Assembly: GCA_951799445.1 (NCBI GenBank)
Contig: OX637293.1
Location: 7,378,001 to 7,442,000 of the forward strand
From: Pseudisothecium myosuroides
Taxonomy: Eukaryota > Streptophyta > Bryopsida > Hypnales > Lembophyllaceae
DNA: 64,000 nt
Reading direction: 5' to 3'
The notes under the pieces are model-generated. The model was not told the origin of the DNA. It made no database searches and saw only the letters and a program-made list of their open reading frames with translations. A program made the translations under genes and the position numbers. This document shows, piece by piece, positions 36,801 through 48,756 of this stretch (position 1 is the stretch's first letter; the number at the start of each line of letters is the position of its first letter).

Positions 36801-37869
36801 TTACATCCGGTTTAATATGAATAAATAGTGATCTTCATCATTATCCCTCCCCCCCTTTTTGTTTTGTGTTTTCTTTATACAATTTCTTATTTTATTGTAA
36901 GTGGTTGGTTGTTTTCAATCTTTCTTTTATGTAGGATGATTGATCCAGTGTATTGTATGGCAGCACTGTGTTGGTTGCTCTAAAAGTGTGTTTCAGAGTG
37001 GTTTCGGGTATTTGAGTTTGGTTTCAAGGATTTTCATTGAAGGAATATGTGTTATTCTTCTAGCTCTTGCTGTAATAACAATGAGTGGGTCTGCATTCCA
37101 CCCTTGGGCCATGATGCTATTTATTAGTGGTTGGTATTTTTGAATTTTATTATCTATTGTTACTTGCGAGAATCTGTCATTAGAGTATGTGAATTCTATG
37201 AATTGTATTGTGAGATTGTTATCTAGGTTAGTTGGTGGATTGTTTTGGTAGAGGAATCCTTTAACCCAGAGGATATCCGGTTTGAATCTAGCGTTGCAGT
37301 GACATCTCTATCTTTCACAGGAGCAAGGTAGCAGCCATGGGGGGATTGTATTTTCTTGTGGGTTGTTGTTGAATGTTCTTGCATTCATGAGAGTATAGTA
37401 TCTAGTGTTTTTGGTGGATAGGATTAAATTTCTCAGTTCCCATACTGTTTTGTTATGTCTTTTGACTCGGAGGGCGTGAATATATATGGTATTGCTTGCA
37501 TTTTAGGAGTACATGGAGTCATGTATCTACGTCATGGAAGTTACATATGGGGCATGTGATGGATGGAAATCTTTCTATGCCAAAAAATAATTGTTTTCCA
37601 GCATTTCCTATGTATTGGCTGGTGCGGAATTTTAATAAGCTTGTTTTTTGTGAGTATGTTATTTCAAGATTAGACTAAAATTTATCTATATCGGGATTAC
37701 GTGTCCATTTATTAATATTAGGGAATCGTTGTGCTATTATTTCTAAGGTTTTATCACGATCATGCTTGGTGATGTATGTTTCGGGGCATCTAACCGAGCT
37801 TTGTCAAGTTAATGGGCTAGGCGTAGGCATTCGTCTTTTTGGTAATAGAATGGAGTAGTGTGCACAAAT

Positions 37870-38340
37870 TCATATTTTTTGAGGCAAATTTGTATTCTTT
37901 TCTTGTGCCATTTTTGTGAGTGTGTCTGCTTGTTCATTACCTTCAATATTAATATGACCTTTAATTTTGGAAATTGTTATAGGTTGTGTCTGTATTTGGA
38001 GCATTTCTACCATAGATTCTAATATGGTTTTGTCTACATGGCTACGGTGTAGTGTAGAATGTTTTAGTTGTGTATTAAGTATATATAGACGATTTAGGTA
38101 GTCCATGAATATGTGTGCTGGTTCATGTGGATATTGAGTAGTGATTATACATAGTGTTTTATGTATGGCCATGAGCTCGGCTCTAAAACTAGTTTGTAGG
38201 CTGAGTAGTCGTTTAGAAATTTGTATTTTTTCTTTGAAGGGATTGTATATGCCGTATCCTGCTTTTTCACGTATCCAATGGCCGTCTGCATGTTGTTGAC
38301 GTGGTACAGATGATCCATCAGTGTAGTAACTATATTGCAC
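37870..38340 (-). pseudogene. LINE ORF2 RNase H domain
   Basis: This open stretch of 156 codons holds a type I RNase H fold: YTDGSS (first Asp), FRAELMAIH (Glu), HIFMDYLNRLYIL (third acidic residue), and IKGHINIEGNEQADTL (His and last Asp). All four acidic positions look intact, so this domain is the best-preserved part of the element. Its flanks are frame-broken. Confidence 0.85.
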
Positions 38341-40359
38341 TAGGAACTTTAATTAAGGGTTAGTCGCGTATGTTGGTAACGGGGGCATATGTATATTTGT
38401 TGGATTGTAGTTGGATTTGTATGTGAGTTTATTCCAATTGGAGTTTTTGTTCATTGTTACATTACTAGGTGTTGGAGCAGCAATTTGTATGTGATATTGT
38501 GGTATTTGCATATTCTGGAGGATCGTTGTGAGAGAATCTATTTGGTTGGGTGGGCCAATATTGTAGTTTCGGTGGTGTGTGCAGAGAATCTGTATTGCAA
38601 GGGGTTCAGTACGTGGTCATTTATTTAGCTCAAGGGGGATTGTTGGTTCTTTGTATGTAATAGTGTACGGCAAAATGGGCAATAACGTGTGTTTATAAAT
38701 AGTCTGGTATATGGGAAGAAGTTTTGGTACCAATTTATGTCTGGTATGGCTAGTATAGTTATGGTGTTTGGATCCTGTTTGGCTGCTAGTCTTGCCCAAT
38801 GCAGTGTTTGATGGGCTGTTTTTTCATTTTGTAGATGTACAAAACCGATGCCTTTCCATTTGTATTCAAAAGCTTTGCCGAGTGAACCAAATACTTTGTC
38901 TCTTTCAAATAGAGAGTAAAATTGTGTAATTTGTGTGGAGCAGGTGATTGGCGAGGAGAAATATGAATGAGAGATGTTGAATGTTGTTGTTAGGGAATCT
39001 AGAATACTTTGAGGGAGGGTGTGTTGTGATGTTCTAAGTAGATTTTTATTGGATTTTTATATTTGTATCGTTGATAGAGCCATATGATTCCAGTTTCAAA
39101 TGCTTGTGTAGGCGGTACAAGGTCATGTGTACTATGGATGGCAGAGTGATATTGTTTCTATAGCCATTGTAACTTGGTGGTTGGGATAGTAGTGAGGTAT
39201 TTACCAGTATTAAGGTATATGTGTGTTAATTCATTTTGTGATATTATGGTATGTGTATTTGTTAGTTTGTATTTTTTGGGGTTGCATTCGGTAGTGGAGA
39301 TATGCGTAAGTGGGATTATTGTTGGAAGTGGGATGAATCTAGTATCTCTAGATTGTTCATGGTTAAAGTTTACCGTGATGATGCTTCTATAGTATTCATG
39401 TTTTTTTTGTATAATATTGTGTTAGTAGAATGATATTGTGTGCGATTATTGTTGGTTGATTAAACAGAAAGAGGAATCTTTGTGGTAGTCATTTAGTATA
39501 AGTTGTGTTATCTTGAAGTATCCATTGACATAGGTATGTATTATATTTTTTTGAATTTTTGTATGTGTCTTTTATTTCCTTGGTTTTGTGATCTATTATA
39601 ATATGTATGGGAAATCTAAGTGAGTTGTTTTGGATATATAGAGGTAGATTTTGTTGTTGTAGTAGTTGTGGCGGTGGTGGATGTGGAGGAATGTCTAAGG
39701 TCCATGGGGTTAGATCTTAGTTGTCTGAAATGTATTGTGCTTTTAGAGTTCGTGGTAGTGGGTGTCTTTGGCAAGGGCTTGAACACTCAAGTGTACACTG
39801 TGGATAGCAGAAAAGTTGTTTTGCTATATTTATAGCACTTTTTTCTATTTTGGTTGGAGTTTGATAGTATGTTTTGTAGTCATCTGGTGACATTAGATTT
39901 GTGCCATTTGGGAGTGTAATGTGTTTTATTTTGTAGATGTTATGTAAGAGGAGTTTATGTAGCATTTTAAGGGATAGTTTGGGGTTTATATGTGGTAGAA
40001 TAAGGGTAGTTTGCGACATCCATTCTTGTTCAAGTTCTATTATATGTAGTTGAAAGTTTTCTTCTATGCTCTTGAGGTGGATGTCTACTTCACGTTTTAG
40101 AAGGAATAGAGTCTGTATAGTAGGCAATTTTACACAATCTTGTTGTTTGATTCTGGGGATGTTTCTACACCTCCATATTTGGCTAAGATATGGTGAATGA
40201 ATCCTTTATATATTATTCCTAGTCTTCCTAGATCATTCATGGCGTTCCTAAGTTGTTCGCTAATGCAACGTAGGTGTGCATTTTTAAGTGAGAAGGCTTT
40301 GAGTCCAAAAAATTAGTGTAAAAGTTGTGCTATTACGTTTGCAGTGCATTTGGGTAGTC

Positions 40360-41776
40360 TACATCTGGGGGGAGAGACTCCCAAAATTTTAGAAAACTAC
40401 GTGAGATAAAAAATAGGGTCAAATTAATTCATTGGAGGAAACATTTATACCTTCCTTAGATCTACCATAGCATAGGTAATATGTACTAGGGTGATTATAA
40501 AAAATAGGGTGTAGTATAATTCTTCAATTTCTTTGTATAGTAAAAAGAAAATAGGATCCCAAATATGGGATCCCTCCAAACTTGCTTAGTAGGTTCAGTT
40601 TAATTATGACAGTCTAATCCGGTTTGGTGTACAGGTGGCTATTTTTTAGTTCACTCTTGAATTAATTGAGTGCAGTTGCAGACATTTTTGTGTGTATATG
40701 TACATTTACATTGCCATAATTTAGATTTTGTATTCTGATTCTGTTGAATCAGATCACATGAAGGCTTTCTCATTTTGCTGAATTTCACATGAGGCTGCAT
40801 GAACTCAAGTCTGTTGACTGTAAGGTAGGAGGCTCATAAATGGAGCATCTAAGGGTTGGTCCACCTTTTTCATGTATTTCCTTGGACGGGAATAGTTTTA
40901 GCTCATTTTTCAGACATAGAGAAATTGATGAGGAATATAATTCTAGTGGTTTCGTATTTTTCCGAGCATTTCTTAATTACTTATGAATTTTCAAACAAAT
41001 TGGATTGTAGGTTCCTATTTGTGAGTTGTGACCCTAGGTCTTTCATAAACGGTTCACTTGCAATTCTAAATAAAAATGGAGAAAGCAAAGAGAATGATTG
41101 GCTCTTGTAATTAATAATGTTTTTTTCCTTGATTCATTCAATGACTATACTAGTCAATTTCAAAACCAACTCATGTCCATTTCCCAGCCATTTATAGGGT
41201 CCATTCTGAATGCCCACTCTGTTTTACAACTTCCTACCTTGGATGTCAAGTGTAATTTGAACTCTTGAACTCGAAATTTAATAAGTAATTGACATTTCTT
41301 GCATCCATCTTTGACCCTCACAAGAGTTGCTAGCCATTTCATGAGCTCTGCTTTAAGTGCAGAACAAATCCAAATTCCTCATCCAAATGTATTAGGGGAA
41401 ATCCGAAATCTGGAATAATTTTGATCATTTGAATTTTGCAAAAATTGTCATTTCTCACGATAGGACTAAGTGACCACTAAAATGAACAACGTTGGAATCT
41501 TCTTTACTTTCTGCATTACTTTGGTTTGCAATGCCATCATATTTTTTGCAACATTCTGTAATTTTACAAGGTTGAAAAAAAATAGGGTGCAAAAAATTAG
41601 CATCCCCCACCATTTACAAAAAGAATAGGGTGTAGAAAAATACATGCCGGTAGCTTTTTATGTAAAAATAGGGAGGCAAAAAATACTTGAAAACACATAA
41701 ATACCCCCCAATTAAATAACCCATTATTGCACGTGATATGTAAACGTATAGGGGTGTAACCCCCCCTCCGAGGCCC
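40360..41776. mobile_element. Unidentified insertion in LINE ORF2
   Basis: LINE coding sequence stops at KKIIGIQKIICG (about 41780) and resumes at LPKCTANVIAQLL (about 40355). About 1.4 kb of unrelated DNA lies between. The ends are rich in G or C runs (CTGGGGGGAG on the left, CCCCCCTCCGAG on the right), a weak inverted match. Phrases such as AAAAATAGGGTG recur inside. No transposase was recognised, and a target duplication could not be fixed. Confidence 0.6.
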
Positions 41777-41779
41777 ACA

Positions 41780-43265
41780 TATGATTTTTTGAATTCCAAT
41801 GATCTTTTTATCTGGTTTTTTAATTGTTGGTAGAGAATATAGAACTACATAGAAACTATAGGCTATGCCAGCTCTAATTATGGTGTCTACCATATTAATT
41901 TTTTGTTTTATTGTGGCTGGGCAATTTGTCAGTTGTGTGCATTGATCTATTACTTTTTTAGTGGTGATATGTGTTTGTAATTTCCATTTCAATGGGGGTA
42001 CTAGCTGTATACCTAAATATGTGTAAGGTTCATTTTGGTGTAAAACCGGTATTGGTTGATTTCTATAGCTAATGTTCATGGCTTGTATTTGAGTCTTGAA
42101 GATGTCGGGTTTTGTTTTTGATTTGTTTGGGCATCCTGTGATCGCGCATTTTGGTACCCCCAAGTCCATTCCGGTCCATTCGCAATATTTATCTAGTTTG
42201 TTTAATTGAGATTGAAGTGATTGGAGTTTATTTGATGTAGCTGCTAAGTCATCTGCACATGCTACAGAATTCACAATTATCTTGGATGTACCAAAACTAT
42301 AGCCATTATTGCCTCTTTGGAGCCATCTAAGTAGGGGTTTTAGGAAAATAAGGAAGAGATAGGGACTTAGTAAGTCTCCTTGAATGGTACCTCTTTGTAT
42401 TGGTATCGATTTAGTTCTACCAAAATGTTTTCCTATAAATATTGTGGTGAGTGTGAGTAAATATTTCCTATTAATGCTATTGCGTCTTTTGGATATCCAA
42501 GGTCTGTCATTATGGTCAGGAGTCTTGCAAGGTCTATGGATCCAAAGGCATTTTTGAAGTCTATATATAATAGATAAATGTCTTGATTTGTGAATTGTGC
42601 GTCTTCTAAAGCTGCTATGAGAAGTTGTAGTTGTCGTGATGTGCTATGCTCTACCTTGAATCCTTCTTGGCTATCATGGAGGCTTTGGTGTCTTTTGCCA
42701 TAGTCGGAAAGGATTAAAATGACAGTACTAGTGAAAAATTATAGATAGTATTTGCAAGTGCAATAGGCCTATGGTTTGGTAATTGGGAAGGGCATCCTTT
42801 TTTATAGAGTAGTATACTTAGATTGGTTTTCCAAGATGCTGGGATTTGTTTTTGTTTATAGCAATGTTTGAAAAATAGAAATTTAAGTAGGTTATAAAAA
42901 CATTGTAGCATATTTTTTAGGATTATATTTGGGATTGAGTCCGGGCCAAGGGTTTTGTTATTGGCTAGGTGTTTTAAGCATATGTCATATGTTCCTTTGT
43001 TGAAGTAATTGTGTAGAGGAATTTCCGGGGTTCCTCGTTTGTCTATGACAAAAATGTCTAAATCGTGCCATGGGTATTATCTCACTCCACACACGGTACA
43101 ATGTGGTGGATGTTTCAGTAGATAGTAGCATGTTGGAACTATGGGTCTATTATTAATTGATTGTTGAATGTGTATTTCGTTGGCAATATCTTCAGGGTTG
43201 GTTAGCAGGTTGTTTTGTCTGTCCATAATGCAGTCTAGTGGAGGTATATTTTGGTTTTTGAACAT
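41780..43265 (-). pseudogene. LINE ORF2 reverse transcriptase domain (decayed)
   Basis: Fragments in order on the minus strand: PASWKTNLSILLYKKG and NHRPIALANTIYNF (42911-42714), YIDFKNAFGSID (near 42560, motif A with its Asp), GTIQGDLLSPYLF (near 42385) and ACADDLAATSNK (near 42250, motif C). Motif C has Cys in place of the aromatic residue of Y/FADD. There is at least one frameshift between motifs A and C. Confidence 0.8.
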
Positions 43266-43987
43266 TCTTTTATTTATTTTTGAGCAGCTTTTTTCATATA
43301 GTTGCCTATATTTTGAGATTGCTTTTTTGATACAATTTTGAGTATATTGTGTAGTTATTTTACAAGCTTGTATGTTTGCAGTTTTGGCTAGGTTGGCTAG
43401 GGTGTTAATCCATTCTTGTTGGTTTGTTTTCTGTATTGCAAGTGGTGGAATGTGGACATGGGTGTGGTTTTGTAGTTCCTCTATTATTGGATGGGTTGCC
43501 CAATTTGTTGTGTTTTTGGTTATGTATATTGCTTTTTTGATTTGGTGGTAAGTAGATAGATGAGCTTTCTATTTTTTTGTAGTTTTCTTGGTAAGAAACC
43601 ACCTTGTTGTGTTGTACGGTTTATTAGTTGGAGGAACGGTGGTGCACTGCAATTTCAAGTATTTTATTCGATATACTTTGTATGAAGTGGTCTAGGGTAT
43701 TGCATGTTGTGTGCCATTGGTGGTCTGTTAGGTGTTCATTCGTGAGAGTGGTGGTGAGTTCATTTATTTGAAGTGCGTGTTCCTCAAAAAAAATTGTTTT
43801 AAATATTTCTATATATTCTTGTAGAATAGGGTTTAAAATTCTTGGTGGTTTATTTTTTATTGGTAATATGGGGCATATTGGTAGTGTATTTGGTGGTATA
43901 TGTAATATTACTAGTGAATGGTTTGAGTTGAGGTTGTGGTTGTTGTATATAGAACAAAATTAGGTGTGTTTATGTAGTAACCATCTA

Positions 43988-44500
43988 TTAGACTGGTTTG
44001 GGTATAGTTTTGACCTCCTTGTCTAGAAAAGGGCTATTAGTAGGTATATATGTGAATTGCAGTTTGTCTGTAAACGTACACCATTCTATATCTTCTGTTT
44101 GTGGCGGGGTTATGTTAAATTCACTTTGTCTGCCAATGCAAGTGTGTTGTGGATGTAGGGAGATTTGATGAGTTATTTTTTGTTGGATTTTGGGTATCAA
44201 TTATAAGTCATCTATGTGTGATGGCATGTACATGTGGAGTAGTAGCCATGATTGTTGATTTTTATGATTTGTAGATATGGTGAGAATTCGGCAGGAGTTG
44301 GGATTTTGGTGATGTTTCCTGGGCATGGATATTTTGTATTTATGAGGGTAAGGAGTGTGCCACGTCCTGGTGAGTATGGTCGTCTTTGTTGCATACATCT
44401 AGTTAGTGCATGTGTGTTGTTGAGTATTAGTTTATATTGTGAAAATAAACTTTGGATGTAACTTGTGGATTTTGTTGGAGTATTTTTGGTTTCTTTTATT
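43988..44500 (-). pseudogene. LINE ORF2 endonuclease region (decayed)
   Basis: Fragments such as RRPYSPGRGTLLTLIN, KIPTPAEFSPYLQI and LLHMYMPSHIDD resemble the central strands of an APE-type endonuclease. The GDFN motif usually expected shortly after this point is not visible: the text runs HPQHTCIGRQSEFN. The N-terminal half is displaced to 45388-45725 and above 46931 by insertions. Confidence 0.6.
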
Positions 44501-44524
44501 GTTACTCGGAAGGTGCACTATGTG

Positions 44525-45375
44525 GTATGTTTAGATATCACTTGCGTTCAAGCCCCTATTAGCTTGGGGCTATGTATGTAAATTTTATGGATTTCTATAT
44601 GGCTTCATTTACCTAAATTTCAAAATTCACCTCATATCATATACCCTATATGTCATTTGAAATTATTTCTTGTGCTAATTTAGAATACCTTGTATTCAAT
44701 ATAAATATATAGCCATGTGAAATTTTTGTTAAACATTTCTGCAAATACTAGGTTATATTGACATTCCTTACTGAAAAGAGGACATACCCAAAATGTTTTA
44801 CCAAAGAAGAATGGGTTCGGTGTACAGAATACTTTGAAACTATAACTTGGTTTCAGCACAAATACTTACAAGCAGAAACTAGGGAGGCCTACATCACTTT
44901 GGTTTAGGATTAACACTGAAACATCCAAAGCCAAAATCAAGTGAAATGCAAATTTAAGATTGGTAGTTGAGCAGAAGAAGAAGTCCTCGGTCCTCACCCC
45001 ATACAGCTCATAGCAGCTAAAATTGTGTATAGTAGAATTGTTCCTGTGTACTGCACGTTCAGAAGTTTCTAACTTACTGCCCCTAAAACCGCTTGTTCTT
45101 AAAGTTTGCTCATGAATTTCTGTTGGGATCCTTGTAAAAGTCCTATACTATATTTACAACTTTTCAGAATGCTTTTTGGGAATGCTTTTGTAGATTAAAA
45201 AAAATCCAAATTTTAGTATTTTCGGGAACCTTTCATTCTTTATAAATTTATTTTTACCATTATGGTGATGCTATTGTGCTTCAAGACCATTTCTAAAATT
45301 TAGGACCACTGTAATTAAAAAATCCCTTCATTTGGTCGCATGTTAATTCCTAAAAATTGGGAGTGCGCCCCCCGG
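44525..45375. mobile_element. Unidentified insertion in the LINE endonuclease region
   Basis: LINE-like coding on the minus strand (SHTPTTPTI at about 45400) breaks off and resumes near 44520 (HCTFRVTIKET). The block between has a different character, with G/C runs near its right end (GCGCCCCCCGGG). No domain was recognised and the ends are uncertain. Confidence 0.5.
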
Positions 45376-45730
45376 GTATTATTATTATTGTAGGGGTGGT
45401 TGGTGTGTGTGATATTAGTTGTTGGAGGCTTGGTAGAGCTATGTTAATTGATGAGGCATTCCATGTGGTGATGTATACATGTATTGGAGTTGGTTGTTTG
45501 TATTCTTGTAGTATGAGTGGAGGGCAAATTGGGTAAAGGAAGGAGGTGGGAGTATTCTATCAAGGTGTCACTGCATTTTAATGTTTCTATGAGTAATTTC
45601 TCATGTAAGTATGGAAATTTATTGAGCAAAATTTGTAAGGTTAGTGGTTCATTTGTTTGCTTAATAAAACTATATATTTCTTTGTGGATGGAATTGGGGG
45701 GTTCAATGAGTTTTTGGTGTATATTTTTAA

Positions 45731-46927
45731 CCCCTAAAGGTTTTTGACTATGTTTTCACCAAAACCGCTCCAAAACTACCATTTCTAATACAAGTATCAA
45801 ATTTTATCAAAAAACCATTTTTGAACACATGTAATCGTAGGATCTTGTAGTACAGTGGTTTAAAAAGATGCAGAAAAAATTTCAAAATTTTCCACCGTAT
45901 AGATTGCAAGATCATTAGAAGAATTTCGAGGCCTCCAAGAGACTACAAGTTATCTGGCCCTAGGAACCCTAAGAACGCCTTGGGAATAGTAATCTAACAT
46001 GGTCACACGAGTGCCACGTCAAAAAATATATTTTTTTAATTTTTTAAAAATATTTAAAAATATTTAAATATAATTTTTTAATTTTTTTTTAATTTTTTAA
46101 ATATTCTAACTGTTCCCAGCTGCGGTTTTTGCCCTGAAATGGGCTTTTGGAGGCCTCAAATTTCTTCTAATGTATTAGCATATAAATTGACTGAATAACC
46201 TTTTTTGTCTTTGCAAAAAAATGGGCAGCTGCCCTTCACAAGGTCACATTTGTATGAAAAAATATCCAAAATGGTGGTTACCCTTTGGATTCATTCTTCA
46301 AGTCAAGTTGGCTATATGCTTGAAAAATTTCAAATCATTTGGAATTGTACAACATAAAGAAAAAAATAGTAAGTAGAAAGAGGTAGAGAATGATTCAAAA
46401 TACTAAATTGTAAAGGATTTTGTTATGGAATTGAAAAATGCCAGTCCCAATGGTTGTAATGTCGTAATAAACAATCTACACCCAATTGTTTTATTTTCTT
46501 TCAAAAATATTGAAAATTGAGCTAAATAAGGACTTCAAAGTTTATTTTAGAGTAGCAATTCCATAACTACCCTCAAACTAAAACTCCTCATAACTTTTGA
46601 CTCATTAATCCAAATGGAATGATTCAAAGCTTTCCATCTATATATAAATCTATAATACCAATTTTAAATTTTTATTTTTCAAAAAAATGATTTTTAAAGA
46701 ATTTTTTTCAACTGCCCGGGCTGCCCATCGATCGTGGAAAATTACATATCATGCAATAACTTTTTAACCATATAGTCAAAAGTTATGAAAATTGTTGGGC
46801 CTTGAAGTTACACCTTGGGCACATTTTTTGTGAAAATTTCAAAAAAAATAATAAAATTTTCATTTATACATAATGAGCTGCCCAAAATTGCTATGTTGCC
46901 AAAAAATGGTGTTTGGTCCTTTAGGGG
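45731..46927. mobile_element. TTAA-flanked element F inserted in LINE ORF2
   Basis: TTAA at 45727-45730 is followed by CCCCTAAAGG. The right end is GGTCCTTTAGGGG, then TTAA at 46928-46931. The left 180 bp resemble the reverse complement of the element A right end, so F is a diverged relative in opposite orientation. Repeat G sequence (about 45915-46190) lies inside. Collapsing the element to one TTAA restores an open LINE frame across the junction (TQFKNIHQKLIEPP). Confidence 0.82.
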
Positions 46928-47080
46928 TTAAATTGTGTACATGGGTGTGGTGTTGTGATGTATCTTTTTGATGGATTTTGTAGGAGAGCCATTTATTCTG
47001 ATAGTAGCATGGTTCAGTCTAGGGTTGGTGTTTGTGTTAGTCGTTGGTCACCGTATTGGTCACATGTATCTAATCGTGGA

Positions 47081-47638
47081 CTAATTGTGATAAGAAGTGC
47101 AAATAAAAGTTGGTAATGGGTGATGTTGGTTTTGATAAATGTATCGTGATAGGTGTGGGTAATTTGTGGTTGTGTCGTTGTGGTGAGGGTGTGTGATGTT
47201 TATTGTAGGTGAATTTTTTTTGGCTAAGTGCTGGGATTTGGGTTGTAGTTTTATTGTGCATGGTATAAAATACATTTTGCATCTATTTTTATGTGGAGGT
47301 GAGTGAGTTGTAAGAATATCAAGCATGGGTCCTGGATTAGTTTTCATATCTCCACATAAGAGAATTATTATATGCAACGAAAGTTTTTGGTGTTTTGAAG
47401 TTAGCTCGAGAGTTTTTGATTTTACTTGATTGTGATGGCAAATTTGTGTAAATTTATTAACATTGGTGCTAGCATGTACAGTATGTTTATGCATATATAA
47501 GTGTAGTTTATAGATATTTAGTTGGTGTGTTTGAAATTGTGTAAGAAAAAAAGGTGAAAAATTGATGAAGATATGAGACAAAGCAAAATATATACATAAT
47601 ATTGCCAACCAGTGGCAGTGTACAATAGTATAATGCAA
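47081..47638 (-). pseudogene. LINE ORF2 N-terminal region with 2A-like GDMKTNPGP motif
   Basis: This open stretch starts at an ATG at 47638 with a hydrophobic leader. It then carries LLCGDMKTNPGP at about 47362-47327, in the style of the D-x-E-x-NPGP ribosome-skipping peptides known in some non-LTR retrotransposons. Here the Glu position is Lys. Downstream is Asn/His/Thr-rich sequence up to the endonuclease. The frame closes at 47081. Confidence 0.65.
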
Positions 47639-47714
47639 ATAAAGGATGGTGTAGTACTAAGATATATGATTGTGGCACTCTATTTTGGGGTGATGGCGTT
47701 GTATAACTTAACTA

Positions 47715-48685
47715 GTTTGGCGGTGAAGAAGGTTCAGGGGCATTAATGGTTGGGCAATCTAAGTTTTGAACAACAATCATGCTCTGACGTAGAATGACTT
47801 CCAAGTTTGTGAGAGCACCTCTAAGCTCATGGTCTATCTTGTTTGCATAGCTTTGTACCTCTGTTTGCAATTCCTCTTTCATCTGGCTCATGTTAGACTT
47901 GAATTCGATCCGTAGTTTTGAATTTCTTTGGATACTACCTCTCCTATCTAGATGTTACTTTAAACATTATTATTGACATAAAAACGCAAGTTTTTTTTTA
48001 GATGTCCATTAAAATCCGTCTCCTAAAATTTTGCTAACATTACCTAAAAAGTGGGTTTTTTTATAGTGGTGTTTGTTTGAAGAGATGGTGGGGTTCCACG
48101 TTCTTGATGGTTTCGTTGTTGATCTTGATGGAGAGTAGGGTGCTGGAGGCTATGGAATCAAATGACTTAGCAACTTTGGCAATTGTAAGCATTTCATTGT
48201 CAAGGGGGAATGCAAACACTTTGGTGCCACAGAGTAGGGCTTTACCATCAACTTCAAGGTTCTGTAAGTGGATCCTAGCCATAACTAATCAAATTTTGGA
48301 ATTTTTGGCAGTGTGATACAAGATTTCTACGGGGTCAGCAATGCTATCTCCTATCTGTATATTCATCTCTTGGAAACGAATCAAATCTTTTGTCATGGCT
48401 TGTTTTTGGGTCAATAGAACCGTAGTTTTTTCAAAATGCAGCAATATGTGATAGTCAAGAGCTAGTTGAGTGTTCATATTTACCTCCATGTCAAAGGGGA
48501 TTTGTGTCAAGTTGAAATGATGGCCTACAATGTTGTCAGGTCTAGATGTTGGCCACAGCTTCTATTGAACGCGGGGGAATGACATACACTGTCAATGTCG
48601 GACCCCCACACAACAACAAGGTACAAAGGCATATACCCTAATACTAACGAAATTGAGATTAAAGATGCTTCTGGTTTACACAAAC
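47715..48685 (-). pseudogene. LINE ORF1 (decayed)
   Basis: On the minus strand, fragments run TQIPFDMEVNMNTQLALDYH, RFQEMNIQIGDSIADP, a stop, then RIHLQNLEVDGKALLCGTKV, and finally a coiled-coil-like C-terminus (SNMSQMKEELQTEVQSYANK ... APEPSSPPN, then a stop near 47720). I assign it to ORF1 from its position directly before ORF2 and its coiled coil; the domain type is not recognised. Confidence 0.55.
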
Positions 48686-48756
48686 GCGGAGTCATGGTGG
48701 TGATGGCGCGTCTCGATTTCTTTTGTCTAGACTTGTCACTTTCTGGACTAGTGTGT

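Larger units (their letters stand above)
36850..48685 (-). mobile_element. Decayed APE-type LINE retrotransposon, interrupted by insertions
   Basis: Read on the minus strand, the order is ORF1 (48685-47715), ORF2 N-terminus (47638-47081), endonuclease region (about 46990-43990), reverse transcriptase (about 43265-41780), then thumb/C-terminal part (40355 down) with RNase H (38340-37870) and a tail ending near 36900. Three foreign blocks split it: element F (45731-46927), an unidentified block about 44525-45375, and another about 40360-41776. ORF1 is also duplicated in inverted orientation to 49424. Multiple stops and frameshifts make it inactive. The EN-RT-RNase H order is that of RNase H-carrying non-LTR elements. 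Confidence 0.85.
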
